Shown: positions 45,830 through 54,992 of the stretch, piece by piece
How the letters are laid out: each line of letters opens with the position of its first letter
Position numbering within the stretch: position 1 is the stretch's first letter
DNA from: Aquabacterium sp. J223
GTDB lineage: Bacteria; Pseudomonadota; Gammaproteobacteria; Burkholderiales; Burkholderiaceae_C
Assembly (NCBI RefSeq): GCF_024666615.1
Contig: NZ_CP088297.1
Location: 3,638,501-3,702,500, forward strand
Direction: 5' to 3'
DNA length: 64,000 bases
Program-made: the position numbers and the translations under genes
The notes under the pieces: generated by a model
Told to the model about the DNA's origin: nothing
Database searches by the model: none
Seen by the model: only the letters and a program-made list of their open reading frames with translations

Positions 45830-45921
45830 CGGCACCCGCCGTCGCGGGCCGGCTCCAAGGCCGTGCGCGGGGCCAGGCGTGGCGCACCGCGGCCTTCACG
45901 CATTCCCCGGGGACCGCTGCG

Positions 45922-47140
45922 TCAGTGACCCGCGACCTGCACCACGCCGGCCGCCACGAGGCCGTCGATCTCCGCGTGCGACAGCCCGAGCTCCCGCAGC
46001 ACGGCACGGCTGTGCTCGCCGACCTTGGGCGCCGGCGTGGTGGCCGCTTCGGCCTTGCCGTTCAGGGTGATCGGGTTGCCGATGCCCCGCGCCATGCCGC
46101 CCTCGCCGTCGGGCACGTCGATCACCATGCCGACCGCGCGCACCTGCGGGTGCTCGAGCGCCTGGCCCGCGCTGTTCACCGGCCCGGCGGGCACGCCGGC
46201 GGCGTCGAAGCGGGCGCACCAGTCCGCGACCGGGGCCTTGGCCAGTTCCGCTTCGATCAGGTCCTGCAGCTCGAGCCGGTGCTGGACCCGTCGCTGCGGA
46301 TGGTCGAACCGGGGGTCGGTGACCCATTCGGGGGTGGCCCAGCACCTGGCAGGCGCCCTGCCACGCCTTGGGGTTGCCGGCGCCGATGACGATGCGCCCG
46401 TCGGCCGCCTTGAACACCTGGTAGGGCGCGATCAGCGAGTGCGCGGTGCCCAGCCGCTGCGTCTCGCGTCCGCTGGAGAAGTAGTTGGCGGCGAGCCAGT
46501 AGGTCTGCTGCATCGCGGCCTGCAGCAGCGAGGTGCTGACGTGCTGCCCTTCGCCGGTCTTCAGGCGGTGCACATAGGCCGAGAGGATGGCCAGCGCAGC
46601 CAGGATGCCGGCGTTGGTGTCGGCCAGCGACACGCCCGGCTTGACCGGGTCTCGCTCGGGCTCCCCCGTGGCGTCGATGATGCCGCTGAAGGCCTGCAGG
46701 ATGAGGTCGAAACCGCCGACGCGCGCCATCGGCCCGACGCGGCCGTAACCGGTGATCGAGCAGTAGATGAGCGCCGGGTTGACGGCCTTGAGGTCCTCGT
46801 AGCCCAGCCCCAGCCGCTCCATGACGCCGGAGCGGAAGTTCTCGGTCAGCACGTCCGCTTCCTTGACCAGGCGCAGCAGCACGGCTTTGCCTTCGGGCGT
46901 CCGCACGTCCAGCGCCAGCGAGCGTTTGCCGCGGTTGATCATGCGAAACGACGGCGGCATCGCGCTGTCGCCGGGCTTCTGGTACTGGCGCGCGTCGTCG
47001 CCACCGGGGAACTTCTCGATCTTGATGACCTCGGCGCCGAGGTCGGCCAGCATCATCCCGCAGGTGGGACCGGCCATGATCTGCGCCATCTCGACGACAC
47101 GAACGCCGGCGAGCGGCCGGTGGGCTTGGGCGACGGGCAT
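45922..47140 (-). pseudogene. type III CoA-transferase (CaiB/BaiF family) gene with a frameshift
   Basis: From ATG 47140, about 265 residues read normally: 'VRVVEMAQIMAGPTCGMMLADLG' (in two blocks), 'VIKIEKFPGGDDAR', 'NRGKRSLALD' and the catalytic Asp in 'VSLADTNAG'. At the GGGGG run 46330-46334 one base too many breaks the frame; removing it gives '...GHPEWVTDPRFDHPQ' and joins the C-terminal part ('AGVPAGPVNSAGQALEHPQV') to a stop at 45922, 405 residues in all. The enzyme moves CoA between carboxylic acids. It follows an enoyl-CoA hydratase gene by 11 bases and Bug protein 9 before that. Confidence 0.87.
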
Positions 47141-47151
47141 GCTGGGTCCTT

Positions 47152-47928
47152 TCAACGACCGGTGAAGCGCGGCGGACGGCGCTCGGCGAAGGCGGCACGG
47201 CCTTCGGCGAAATCGGCGCTGCGCTGGGTCAGTTGCTCGCGGGCGCGCCAAGCGGCCTCGTCGGCCCGGCCGGCGGCGATCTCGTTGAGCGACTGCTTGG
47301 TGGCCTGCGCCGCCAGCGGGGCCAGCGCGGCCACGGTGCCGACCAGCGACGCGAGGGCGCCGTCGAAGGCCTCGGCGGGGACGACCGATTCGAAAAGCCC
47401 CGACGCGGCCAGCGCCTCCACCGGCAACGCCTGCGCGGTCAGGAAGGCCCGCTTCGCGCCGGCCAGGCCGAGGCGGGAGACATAGCGCCGCAGGCCGCTG
47501 GGGTAGTAGTGCAGGCCCAGCGCCGCGGCCGGCATGCGCCATTCGCAGCCGGCCAGCGCCAGGCGCAGGTCGCAGGCCAGCACCAGGTCGGTGGCGCCGC
47601 CGTAGACGCTGCCGTTGAGCGCGCACACGGTGATCGGGCGCAGGCGCTCGAGCGCATCGGGCACGCGCTCGAACAGCTGCGGGTCGTGGGTGGCGTCGTC
47701 GAAGCCGGCGACGTGGTAGCCGGCGCAGAACACCGGGCGCTTCTGCGCCGTGGTCTCACCCGTCAGCACGACGACGCGCACCGCCGGGTCGGCGTCGAGC
47801 TGGCCGAACATGGTCAGCAGCGCACGCAGGTCCTCGTCGCGCAGGCTGTTGCGCTGCGCCGGCCGGCGCAGGCGGATCGTGGCCACCGGGCCGTCGACCT
47901 CGAGACCGGGGATGTGCCCTTCGCTCAT
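47152..47928 (-). CDS. enoyl-CoA hydratase/isomerase-family protein (copy 2)
   Basis: 258 residues of the crotonase fold. CoA/oxyanion site 'RPVFCAGYHV' near 67 and 'NGSVYGGATDLVLACDLRLA' near 105; 'EWRMPAAALGLHYYPSGLRR' stands where the second catalytic Glu normally lies, so the chemistry may be isomerisation or cleavage rather than hydration. Paired with the CoA-transferase downstream; a similar pair, in the same order, is found at 59543-61584. Confidence 0.87.
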   Translation of the reverse strand: MSEGHIPGLEVDGPVATIRLRRPAQRNSLRDEDLRALLTMFGQLDADPAVRVVVLTGETTAQKRPVFCAGYHVAGFDDATHDPQLFERVPDALERLRPITVCALNGSVYGGATDLVLACDLRLALAGCEWRMPAAALGLHYYPSGLRRYVSRLGLAGAKRAFLTAQALPVEALAASGLFESVVPAEAFDGALASLVGTVAALAPLAAQATKQSLNEIAAGRADEAAWRAREQLTQRSADFAEGRAAFAERRPPRFTGR

Positions 47929-47935
47929 GGCGGGC

Positions 47936-48925
47936 TCACTCCGGCTCGATGCCGGCCGCCTTCACCAGCTTTTCGCGACGTGCGAGCTCGGTCCGCAGGA
48001 ACGCCGCGAGGTCTTCGGCCTTGCCGCCCGTGGCCGACATGCCGGCCTTTTCCAGACCCTCGCGCAGCGCCGGCTGGGCCAGCGCCCTGTTGATCTCGCC
48101 GTTGAGCCGGGCGGTGACGGCCGGCGGCATCCCGGCCGGCCCGAAGAAGGCGAACCACGACTCGATGGCGTAACCGGGAACGGTTTCACCGACCGTCGGC
48201 AGGTTCGGCAGGCCATGGAACCGCTTGCCCTCCACCACCGCCAGCGCCCGCACCTTGCCGGCATCGATGTGCGGCCGCGCCGTGGCCATGCTGGCGAACA
48301 CCATCGGGATGTTGTTGCCCAGCAGGTCCGTCATCGCCGGCCCGCCGCCCTTGTAGGCGACGTGGACCATGTCGATGCCCGCCGTCTCCTTGAGCAGTTC
48401 ACCCGCCAGGTGGTGGGCCGACCCCGGGCCGGAACTGCCGAAGCTGAGCTTGTTCGGATGGGCCTTGGCATAGGCGATCAGCTCCGCCACGGACTTCACC
48501 GGCAGCGACGGGTGGACCACCAGCACGATGTGGTTGATGGCCGCCGGGGCGATGGGCGTGAAGCTCTTGATGGGGTCGTACGGAAACCGCTTGGCCACGA
48601 AGATGTTGGTGGCGTGCGAGGCGTCGGTGCCCAGGACGATCGAGTAGCCGTCGGGCGCCGCCTTGGCCACGTTGTCGGACCCGAGCGTGCCGCCGGCGCC
48701 CGCCCGGTTGTCCACCACCACCGGCTGGCCCAGCGCCTGGGCGAGGCGCTCGCTGACCGCACGGCCGAGTTGGTCGGCGGCCGCACCCGGCGCGTAGGGC
48801 ACGACCAGGCGAACCGGCTTTTCCGGATAGGCCGGCTGGGCCATGGCCGCGCCGGACGCGGCCCACAGCAAGGTTCCCAGCAGCAACGGGCGGCGCGCGA
48901 TGGCGATCGGCTTGATGTCCGGCAT
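47936..48925 (-). CDS. Bug/TctC-family periplasmic substrate-binding protein (9 of 11)
   Basis: 329 residues from ATG 48925, which has an AGAGGAGA site; a longer frame to 49027 has no such support and would cover the divergent promoter region. Signal region ends at 'SGAAMAQP'. Ligand loop 'RLVVPYAPGAAADQLGRAV' has Gly-Ala-Ala rather than Gly-Gly, then 'HVAYKGGGPAMTDLLG'. First gene of the Bug/hydratase/CoA-transferase operon, divergent from IclR. The ligand would be the acid activated by the CoA-transferase (inferred). Confidence 0.9.
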   Translation of the reverse strand: MPDIKPIAIARRPLLLGTLLWAASGAAMAQPAYPEKPVRLVVPYAPGAAADQLGRAVSERLAQALGQPVVVDNRAGAGGTLGSDNVAKAAPDGYSIVLGTDASHATNIFVAKRFPYDPIKSFTPIAPAAINHIVLVVHPSLPVKSVAELIAYAKAHPNKLSFGSSGPGSAHHLAGELLKETAGIDMVHVAYKGGGPAMTDLLGNNIPMVFASMATARPHIDAGKVRALAVVEGKRFHGLPNLPTVGETVPGYAIESWFAFFGPAGMPPAVTARLNGEINRALAQPALREGLEKAGMSATGGKAEDLAAFLRTELARREKLVKAAGIEPE

Positions 48926-49020
48926 GAATGTCTCCTCTGGTCTGATGTCGACCGCGCACCCGGCAGCAGGGCGGTGCACGACGACGCGGAGCATGCCCGC
49001 CGGCCGCCGTTCGGCGCGCA

Positions 49021-49038
49021 GAATCACATTCGTGATTC
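49021..49038. promoter_or_regulatory. perfect 18-bp inverted repeat, candidate IclR operator
   Basis: GAATCAC-ATTC-GTGATTC: 7-base arms, 4-base centre, in the 133-base gap between the divergent Bug protein 9 and iclR-type genes, 21 bases before the latter's ATG. Its size, symmetry and position fit autoregulation by an IclR dimer. Not seen elsewhere in the window. Confidence 0.6.
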
Positions 49039-49058
49039 AACTTCTCGGATGAGATGCC

Positions 49059-49811
49059 ATGGCACCACCGGTGAAATCCGCGCAGCGGGTGCTCGAACTG
49101 CTGGAGTTCTTCGCCGAGGAGCGCCGTCCGGCGGGGGTCGGCGTCATCGCGCAGGCCCTGGGCTGGCCGCAGTCCAGCACGTCGGTGCTGCTGAAGGGTC
49201 TGGCCGACACCGGCTTCTTCGACCATGACGGGCGCACCGGGATGTACGTTCCGAACGTGCGCATCGCGCTGGCCACCGCCTGGCTGCAGGAGCATCTGTA
49301 CAGCGAGCACAACCTGCTGCGCCTGATGGAAAGCGTGCTCGAGCGCACCGGCCACACCGTGATGATCGGGACGCGCCGCGGCGTCCAGGTGCGCTACCTG
49401 CACGTGCTGCAGGCCACGCGCGAAGGCCGCTTCATCGCCAAGACCGGGTCGCTGAGGCCGCTCTTCCGCAGCGCGGCCGGCAAGGTGCTGCTGACCACGA
49501 TCTCGGAACGCGAGATGGCCATGCTGCTGCGCAAGGCCAACGCACTGGAGGCGGACCCTGCGCAGCGGCTGGCGTTCGACGCCGTGCGGCGGGAGATCGC
49601 GCAGGTGCGCCGAAGCGGCCACGCGATTTCGTTGGGCACGTCGATGGCCGGTGCGGCGGCGCTGGCGGTGCTGATCCCGGTGGCACGGGACCGGGAACCG
49701 ATGAGCCTGAGCGTGGGCGGTCCGCTGCGCGAGATCGAGGCCGAGCGCGACCACCTGGTGGCGGTGCTGCGCCATGCCGTGGAGCCGATCCGCTTGGCAT
49801 CGGCTGGCTGA
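49059..49811 (+). CDS. IclR-family transcriptional regulator
   Basis: 250 residues. N-terminal winged helix ('SAQRVLELLEFFAEE', 'ALGWPQSSTSVLLKGLADTG') and the IclR effector domain ('TVMIGTRRGVQVRYLHVLQ', 'FRSAAGKVLLTT', 'GHAISLGTSMAGAAALAVLI'). IclR proteins sense small organic acids and repress or activate catabolic operons. It is divergent from the Bug/hydratase/CoA-transferase operon and is its likely regulator. The 140 bases after it, to 49952, contain no gene or site I can support. Confidence 0.9.
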   Translation: MAPPVKSAQRVLELLEFFAEERRPAGVGVIAQALGWPQSSTSVLLKGLADTGFFDHDGRTGMYVPNVRIALATAWLQEHLYSEHNLLRLMESVLERTGHTVMIGTRRGVQVRYLHVLQATREGRFIAKTGSLRPLFRSAAGKVLLTTISEREMAMLLRKANALEADPAQRLAFDAVRREIAQVRRSGHAISLGTSMAGAAALAVLIPVARDREPMSLSVGGPLREIEAERDHLVAVLRHAVEPIRLASAG

Positions 49812-49952
49812 GCGGCGCCGGCCCTCGTCCTGGCGCGGGGGTCTCGGCCCTCGAGGCCCCCGCCCTACCCCTCGTCGAACCCGCGGCCGGCGCCGACATG
49901 CGGCCGGCCGATGCGCGCCAGCCATGCGCCGCTCATGGGCTCACGGCACAGG

Positions 49953-51328
49953 TCACCCCCTGCTGGCGCCATGGGACGGCGTGTCCGCGACCGGAGGACG
50001 AGGCGGTGACACCGTTCCCCTGCACTCGCCGAAGCCGATGCGACGCCGCCCCGGGCTTTCGGCCCAGGCGCGCAGGATGACGGTGTCGCCATCCTCGAGA
50101 TAACCACGCGACTCACCGGTGGGCAGCGTCAGCGGTCGACGTCCGTTCTGCGTCAGTTCCAGCAGGCACCCCTGCTCGCCGTCCACCGGACCGCTTTGCG
50201 TTCCAGTTCCGAGCAGATCTCCCGGCAACAGGCTGCAGCCGCCTTCGGTGTGGTGAGCGACCATCTGTGACAGCGACCAATGGCAGTGGCGGAAGCTGCT
50301 GCGCGACAGCGGCATCTCCACCGGACCGCCGGTCGCGGTTCGCAGCAGCGCCTGCAGTTGCAGATCGATGCCAGGCCGTGGCTCGGCGGTCCTCAGGTGC
50401 GGCAGCGTGGGCGGATCCCCGGCTCGCGCGGCAAGGCGCAGCGGAAGGGCGCCAGCGCCTCCAGTGTCACGATCCAGGGCGAGACGGTCGTCAGGAAGTT
50501 CTTCGCCAGGAACGGGCCGAGCGGAAGGGCCTCGAAGCGCTGCACGTCACGCGCCGACCAGTCGTTGAGCAGCGTGAGTCCGAAGAGGTGTTCTTCGGCA
50601 TCGGCAACGGCGATCGGCGCTCCCCGATGGTTTCCGGGGCCGATCCAGGCACCCAGTTCCAGTTCGTAGTCGAGCGCCTTCGTCGGGCCGAACCCCACGC
50701 GACCTTCCCCATCCACCGTGATGCCCCGCGGTCGAGCGAAGTCCGCGCCGCTGACCTCGACCGTCGATGCGCGGCCATGGTAGGCAATCGGCAGCCACCC
50801 GAAGTTTTCGAGCGGCCCCGCATTGGGCTGGAAGATCCGGCCCGCATTCAGCATGTGGTGGCGCGACGTGAAGAAGTCGGTGTAGTTGCGCACCTGTGCC
50901 GGCAGTGCAAACTCGACCTCGTCCTGCGGCACGAGGCATTCCGACAGCCAGACGGCTTCCTGCGCACCGTCACGCAGCAGGCGAAACAGCAGCGCCCTGA
51001 GCGCGCGCCAGGCGGGTCGCCCCAACGCCATCAACGAGTTCAGCGAGTCCCGCGATGCAGCCTCGATCGCGGTGCGCTCCAACCCGTCCGACAAACGGCC
51101 GGACGCCACGACGGCGGCCAGGTCCAGGACCTGCGCACCGATCGCCACACCACCCCGCCAGGCCTCGTGACGCCCGCGGCGGCGGAAGACCCCGTGTGGC
51201 AGGTTCTGCAGTGGAAAGTCGGTCTCCGCCGCGTTGGCGGACACGACCCAGCTGCGGGCGCCGGGGTCGTGCGTGAAGTCGATGCCGGTCAGCAATGGGT
51301 GCTCCGGTATTTCAGGACGCCGCCGCAT
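49953..51328 (-). pseudogene. fumarylacetoacetase-type hydrolase gene (copy 2) with a frameshift
   Basis: Frames 51328-50393 and 50321-49953 plus the stretch between form one enzyme. N-terminal part: 'DFTHDPGARSWV', 'FPLQNLPHGVF', 'RNYTDFFTSRHH', 'DYELELGAWIGPGN' and 'NDWSARDVQRFE'. At the CCCC run 50417-50420 one C is missing; adding it restores 'PTLPHLRTAEPRPGIDLQLQ' and the C-terminus ('MVAHHTEGGCSLLPGDLLGTG'), giving 458 residues. It overlaps the stop of the cyclase gene on the same strand. GC is visibly lower than in most of the window, hinting at separate origin. Closest relative here: 54989-56294. Confidence 0.85.
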
Positions 51329-52130
51329 CCGCCGCGGTCAGGGCATCGTCGAAGATGGCCACCGCACGGGTCCAGCCCGCGGAGGCACCGCGGATCTTGT
51401 GGGGGAAGCAGCTGACGTAGAAGCCATGCGCCGGCAACGACTCGAGATTGTGCAGCTTCTCCAGGTGGCAGTAGCCGATGTCGCGGCCTGCCTTGTGGCC
51501 CTCCCATATGAGGGATGCATCGCCGGTCTCGCGATACTTCTTGGCCGTGTGCACGAAGGGAGCGTCCCAACTCCAGGCGTCGGTGCCGGTCAGGCGAACA
51601 CCACGCTCCAGCAGGTACAGCGTCGCCTCACGCCCCATCCCGCAGCCGGCGCTGACGTAGTCGCGTTGGCCATAGCGCTGGCCCGCGCTCGTGTTGACCA
51701 TGACAATCTCCAGCGGCTTGAGTCGGTGCTGGATGCGGGCCAGTTCCGCGTCCACGTCGGCCGCGGTGACGACATAGCCGTCCTCGAAATGGCGGAAATC
51801 AAGCTTCACGCCGGGTTGGAAACACCACTCCAACGGCACCTCGTCGATGGAGATGGCCGAGCGCTGCGCGCCCAGGGCCTTGTCCATGGTGCTGTGGAAG
51901 TGATAGGGCGCGTCGAGGTGCGTACCGTTGTGCGTCGACAGCCGAACCAGTTCCACCGCCCAGCCTTCGCCATCGGGAAGGTCCTCCTTGCGAAGCCCAG
52001 GAAAAAAAGGGGCAATCTGCTCGTAGCTGCTGTCGTGCGCAAAGTACTGGATGTGCGGCTCCAGTCCCGGCGGGTCCGAAGCGACCTCGTTTTCAAGGTA
52101 GATGGAAAGGTCGATGAAGCGTCTGGGCAT
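51312..52130 (-). CDS. cyclase-family (kynurenine-formamidase-like) metal hydrolase, copy 1
   Basis: 272 residues from the ATG at 52130 ('MPRRFIDLSIYLENEV'); an upstream frame to 52199 would cover the candidate operator. The family's metal motif is 'HNGTHLDAPYHFH' near residue 75. Members hydrolyse amides or lactones such as N-formylkynurenine or isatin. 'TDAWSWDAPF' and 'GWTRAVAIFDD' mark the subgroup found next to fumarylacetoacetase-type genes. About two thirds identical by eye to the copy at 54219. It overlaps the fumarylacetoacetase start by 17 bases. Confidence 0.87.
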   Translation of the reverse strand: MPRRFIDLSIYLENEVASDPPGLEPHIQYFAHDSSYEQIAPFFPGLRKEDLPDGEGWAVELVRLSTHNGTHLDAPYHFHSTMDKALGAQRSAISIDEVPLEWCFQPGVKLDFRHFEDGYVVTAADVDAELARIQHRLKPLEIVMVNTSAGQRYGQRDYVSAGCGMGREATLYLLERGVRLTGTDAWSWDAPFVHTAKKYRETGDASLIWEGHKAGRDIGYCHLEKLHNLESLPAHGFYVSCFPHKIRGASAGWTRAVAIFDDALTAADAAAS

Positions 52131-52188
52131 GGTCACGATCGGGGATATGCGCAAGCATTGAACCTGCCGCCGCTCGAGGTTGAACATT

Positions 52189-52218
52189 CGTACAACCATC
52201 TATTGTACGACCGTACAA
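52189..52218. promoter_or_regulatory. TTGTACG/CGTACAA palindrome with an extra half-site, candidate repressor operator
   Basis: TTGTACG-AC-CGTACAA at 52203-52218 is a perfect 7+2+7 inverted repeat. A third half-site, CGTACAA, lies at 52189-52195, so the outer pair also forms an inverted repeat with a 7-base gap. It is in the 134-base gap between the divergent cyclase (minus) and Bug protein 10 (plus) genes, in AT-richer sequence. TetR- and GntR-type dimers bind sites of this design, and a TetR gene lies nearby (53389-54120). Confidence 0.6.
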
Positions 52219-52264
52219 ACATGCAGCATCATCCCGTCGCACCAACCTCCGTTGCCGACCTGCC

Positions 52265-53235
52265 ATGCTCCTGCGCCGCCACCTGATCTCTGCCGCCCTG
52301 CTTGCACCGCTGAGCCACGTCGCCCGTGCACAGGCCATCGACACCGTGCGCATCCTCACCGGTTTCCCTCCCGGTGGCACGTTGGATGTCGTCGCGCGCC
52401 GCGTGGCCGACAAACTTCGCGGCAGCTACGCGAAAGTCGCGTTGGTGGAGAACCGTCCCGGCGCCGGCGGCCGGCTGGCAGTGGATGAACTGCGCCGCAG
52501 CCCCAACGACGGATCGACTCTGTTGATCACGCCGGCGGCGATGATCACGCTGTACCCGCACCTGTACCCGAAGCTGACCTACCGCATCGAGGACGTGACG
52601 CCTGTGTGCGGCGCCACCACCGTGGTGTTCGGCTTCGGCGTCGGTCCTGCGGTTCCCGATTCGGTGAAGACGGTGAAGGACTTCCTCGCTTGGGCGAAGG
52701 CGAACCCGGACCGCGGGAGCTACGGCTCCCCCAGGCGCGGGTTCCCCTCCCCCACTACGTGGGTGCCTTGCTGGAGAAGGAAAGCGGCGTCGACCTCAAC
52801 CATGTGCCTTACCGCGGCACGGTGCCCGGCATCCAGGACCTGCTGGGCGGCCAGATTTCCGCCTTCAGCGGGCCCATCGGGGACTACCTGCCGCACGTGC
52901 GCTCGGGCAGGTTGCGGGTGCTGGCCACGTCGGGCCCCAAGCGCTCGCGCTTCCTTCCCGACGTGCCCACCTTCACCGAACAGGGCTACAAGGCCATCGA
53001 GCAGGTCGAGTGGTACGGTTTCCTCCTGCCCGGCAAGGCATCGGCCGAGGTGGTGCAGCGGGCCTCGACGGCCATCCGGGCCGCGCTGGCCGGCCCCGAA
53101 ACCTCCGAGGCGCTGGGGCACTACGGTTTGGAAGTGGACCTGGCCCCGCCGGCGGACCTGGCCCGTTCCATCGAAAGAGAACACCTTGCCTGGGGGCCCA
53201 TCGTCAAGCGCGTGGGCTTCACGCCGGAGCAGTGA
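52265..53235 (+). pseudogene. Bug/TctC-family binding-protein gene (10 of 11) with two close frameshifts
   Basis: The N-terminal half 'VRILTGFPPGGTLDVVARRV' and the C-terminal half 'HVPYRGTVPGIQDLLGGQ' are in different frames. Two CCCCC runs, 52728-52732 and 52749-52753, each seem one base too long; removing one C from each gives 'YGSPGAGSPPHYVGALLEKE', an exact family pattern, and a 322-residue protein. Signal peptide 'MLLRRHLISAALLAPLSHVA'. It is divergent from the cyclase and fumarylacetoacetase genes and convergent with TetR, 153 bases away. The gap 53236-53388 holds nothing I can support. Confidence 0.87.
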
Positions 53236-53388
53236 ACCGATCGGCCGCCTTCGGCACGGCCGAGCCTTCCGGCTGATCGACGGCAATCGTCGGGCGGGAC
53301 ACCCGGCGCCGCCCTTGACGGCGGTCGTGTGGCAGCGCCGCCCGAGGCCATCGCACCCAGCGGCTCACGCTGCCCGTTGCGGATGCGG

Positions 53389-54120
53389 CTACTTCCGGCT
53401 CACGCCCAGCAGGGCCTGGCAGCCGCCACCGATGAAGGTCAGCAGTTCAACCTTGGCAGCCGGGTCGGACGCCCGGTTCTCGGCGTTCGAGAGCCGCTCG
53501 ACGCGCTGGTCGGTGAGGAAGTGCAGCAACGCGCCCAGCGTGAACTGGTAGCACCATGCCACCCGGCCACGGCTGGCGTTCGGGACCGTGGTCATCAACC
53601 CGTCGATGAAGGCGTTGGCCAAGGGATCGAAGAACTCCCGGTGCACGCGGTCCGCTTCCGGCGTGGGCGCCACGAGATCCCGGGCCGCCATCAGCGCGTA
53701 GTACTGCCCTTTGGGGTGCTGGTGCAGGTCCAAGATGGGACCCACGAAGGCCTCCAAGATGCGATTCAACCGGGTACTCGGATCCGGCTCCTCGCAGGAC
53801 AGGCGCAAGGCGTCCAGCCGGGCCGCCATCGTCGGCGCCCAGGACTCGAAGATGGCGTGGTAGAGCTCGTGCTTGGCGCCGTAGTAGTAGCCGACGAGGC
53901 CGATCGGGACGTCCGCCTCGCCGGCGATGTCCCGGATCGACACGGCGTGAAACCCGCGAAGCGCGAAGAGCTTCTCCGCCGCCATGAGGATGCTCGTGCG
54001 CCGGTCCGGCTGGGCCTCGCGCGGCGCCGCGGTGCGTCCGACGCTGGCGCGTCGGGGCGCGGCCGCCCGGCGCTTTGATCCGTCGGCGGCCGGGAGGGAG
54101 GGCGTTCTTTTCGCAGGCAT
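53389..54120 (-). CDS. TetR-family transcriptional regulator
   Basis: 243 residues from ATG 54120; longer in-frame starts run through non-coding sequence. A basic leader ('GSKRRAAAPRRASVGRT') precedes the helix-turn-helix 'FHAVSIRDIAGEADVPIGLVGYYYG' (in two blocks, about 56-80). The C-terminal ligand domain is of the type with 'YYALMAARDLVAP'. It lies 98 bases downstream of cyclase copy 2 on the same strand and converges with Bug protein 10. It may control both flanking catabolic sets; the 52203 palindrome is the best candidate site. Confidence 0.88.
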   Translation of the reverse strand: MPAKRTPSLPAADGSKRRAAAPRRASVGRTAAPREAQPDRRTSILMAAEKLFALRGFHAVSIRDIAGEADVPIGLVGYYYGAKHELYHAIFESWAPTMAARLDALRLSCEEPDPSTRLNRILEAFVGPILDLHQHPKGQYYALMAARDLVAPTPEADRVHREFFDPLANAFIDGLMTTVPNASRGRVAWCYQFTLGALLHFLTDQRVERLSNAENRASDPAAKVELLTFIGGGCQALLGVSRK

Positions 54121-54218
54121 GACGGGGGCGGCAGACGAGGCGCCCCATTCTTGCGCACGGGGACCCTGTGCCGGTCCCCGATCAAGGACCGGCCTGCGAT
54201 CGAACCGCCCTGCACGGG

Positions 54219-54992
54219 TCATTCGTCGAAGATGGCGACCGCACGCGTCCAGCCGGCCGAAGCCCCCTTGATCTTCACCGGGAAGCAGGCGATGCGGAAG
54301 CCCGTCGGAGGCAGCGCGGCCAGGTTGCCGAGTTTCTCCAGATGGCAGTAGCCGATGTGGCGGCCGGCCTTGTGGCCCTCCCATATCAGGCTCGCGTCGC
54401 CGCTGGCCGCGAACTTCTCGACCGTGTACCGGAAGGGGGCGTCCCAGCTCCAGGCGTCGGTGCCGGTCAGGCGCACACCCCGCTCGAGCAGGTACATGGT
54501 GGCCTCATACCCCATGCCGCAGCCGGAATCGACGTAGTCGTCGTGGCCATAGCGCGCGCCGGCCGCGGTGTTGACCACGACGATGTCCAGCGGCTCGAGA
54601 ACGTGGCCGATGCTCGCCAGCGCCGCATCGACTTCGGCCGCACTCACCACATGCCCGTCGGGCAGGTGCCGAAAGTCCAGCTTGACCCCGCGCTGGAAGC
54701 ACCATTCCAGCGGGACCTCGTCGATGGTGAGCGCCCGTTCACCGCGGCTCATCGTCGGATGGAAGTGCCATGGCGCGTCGAGGTGCGTGCCGTTGTGCGT
54801 GTTGAGCTGCACCCGCTCGAACGCCCACGCCGCGCCGTCGGGCAGGTCATCGGCGGTGGCGCCGGGGAAGTACTTCAACATCGAGTCCACCGCGCCGCGG
54901 TGCTCGATGTACTGGATCTTCGGCGCCAGGTGAGGCGGGTCGGAGAGGACGTCGTTTTCGAGCGGGATGGAGATGTCGATGATGCGGCTCAT
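54219..54992 (-). CDS. cyclase-family (kynurenine-formamidase-like) metal hydrolase, copy 2
   Basis: 257 residues from ATG 54992 ('MSRIIDISIPLENDV'), which overlaps the fumarylacetoacetase stop (ATGA). Metal motif 'HNGTHLDAPWHFH'. Long blocks are shared with copy 1: 'IDEVPLEWCFQ-GVKLDFRH' (one residue varies), 'GCGMG-EAT-YLLERGVRLTG' and 'TDAWSWDAPF'. Its sequence is closer in GC to the rest of the window than copy 1. Probable role: opening a cyclic or amide intermediate just before or after the fumarylacetoacetase step (inferred). Confidence 0.88.
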   Translation of the reverse strand: MSRIIDISIPLENDVLSDPPHLAPKIQYIEHRGAVDSMLKYFPGATADDLPDGAAWAFERVQLNTHNGTHLDAPWHFHPTMSRGERALTIDEVPLEWCFQRGVKLDFRHLPDGHVVSAAEVDAALASIGHVLEPLDIVVVNTAAGARYGHDDYVDSGCGMGYEATMYLLERGVRLTGTDAWSWDAPFRYTVEKFAASGDASLIWEGHKAGRHIGYCHLEKLGNLAALPPTGFRIACFPVKIKGASAGWTRAVAIFDE

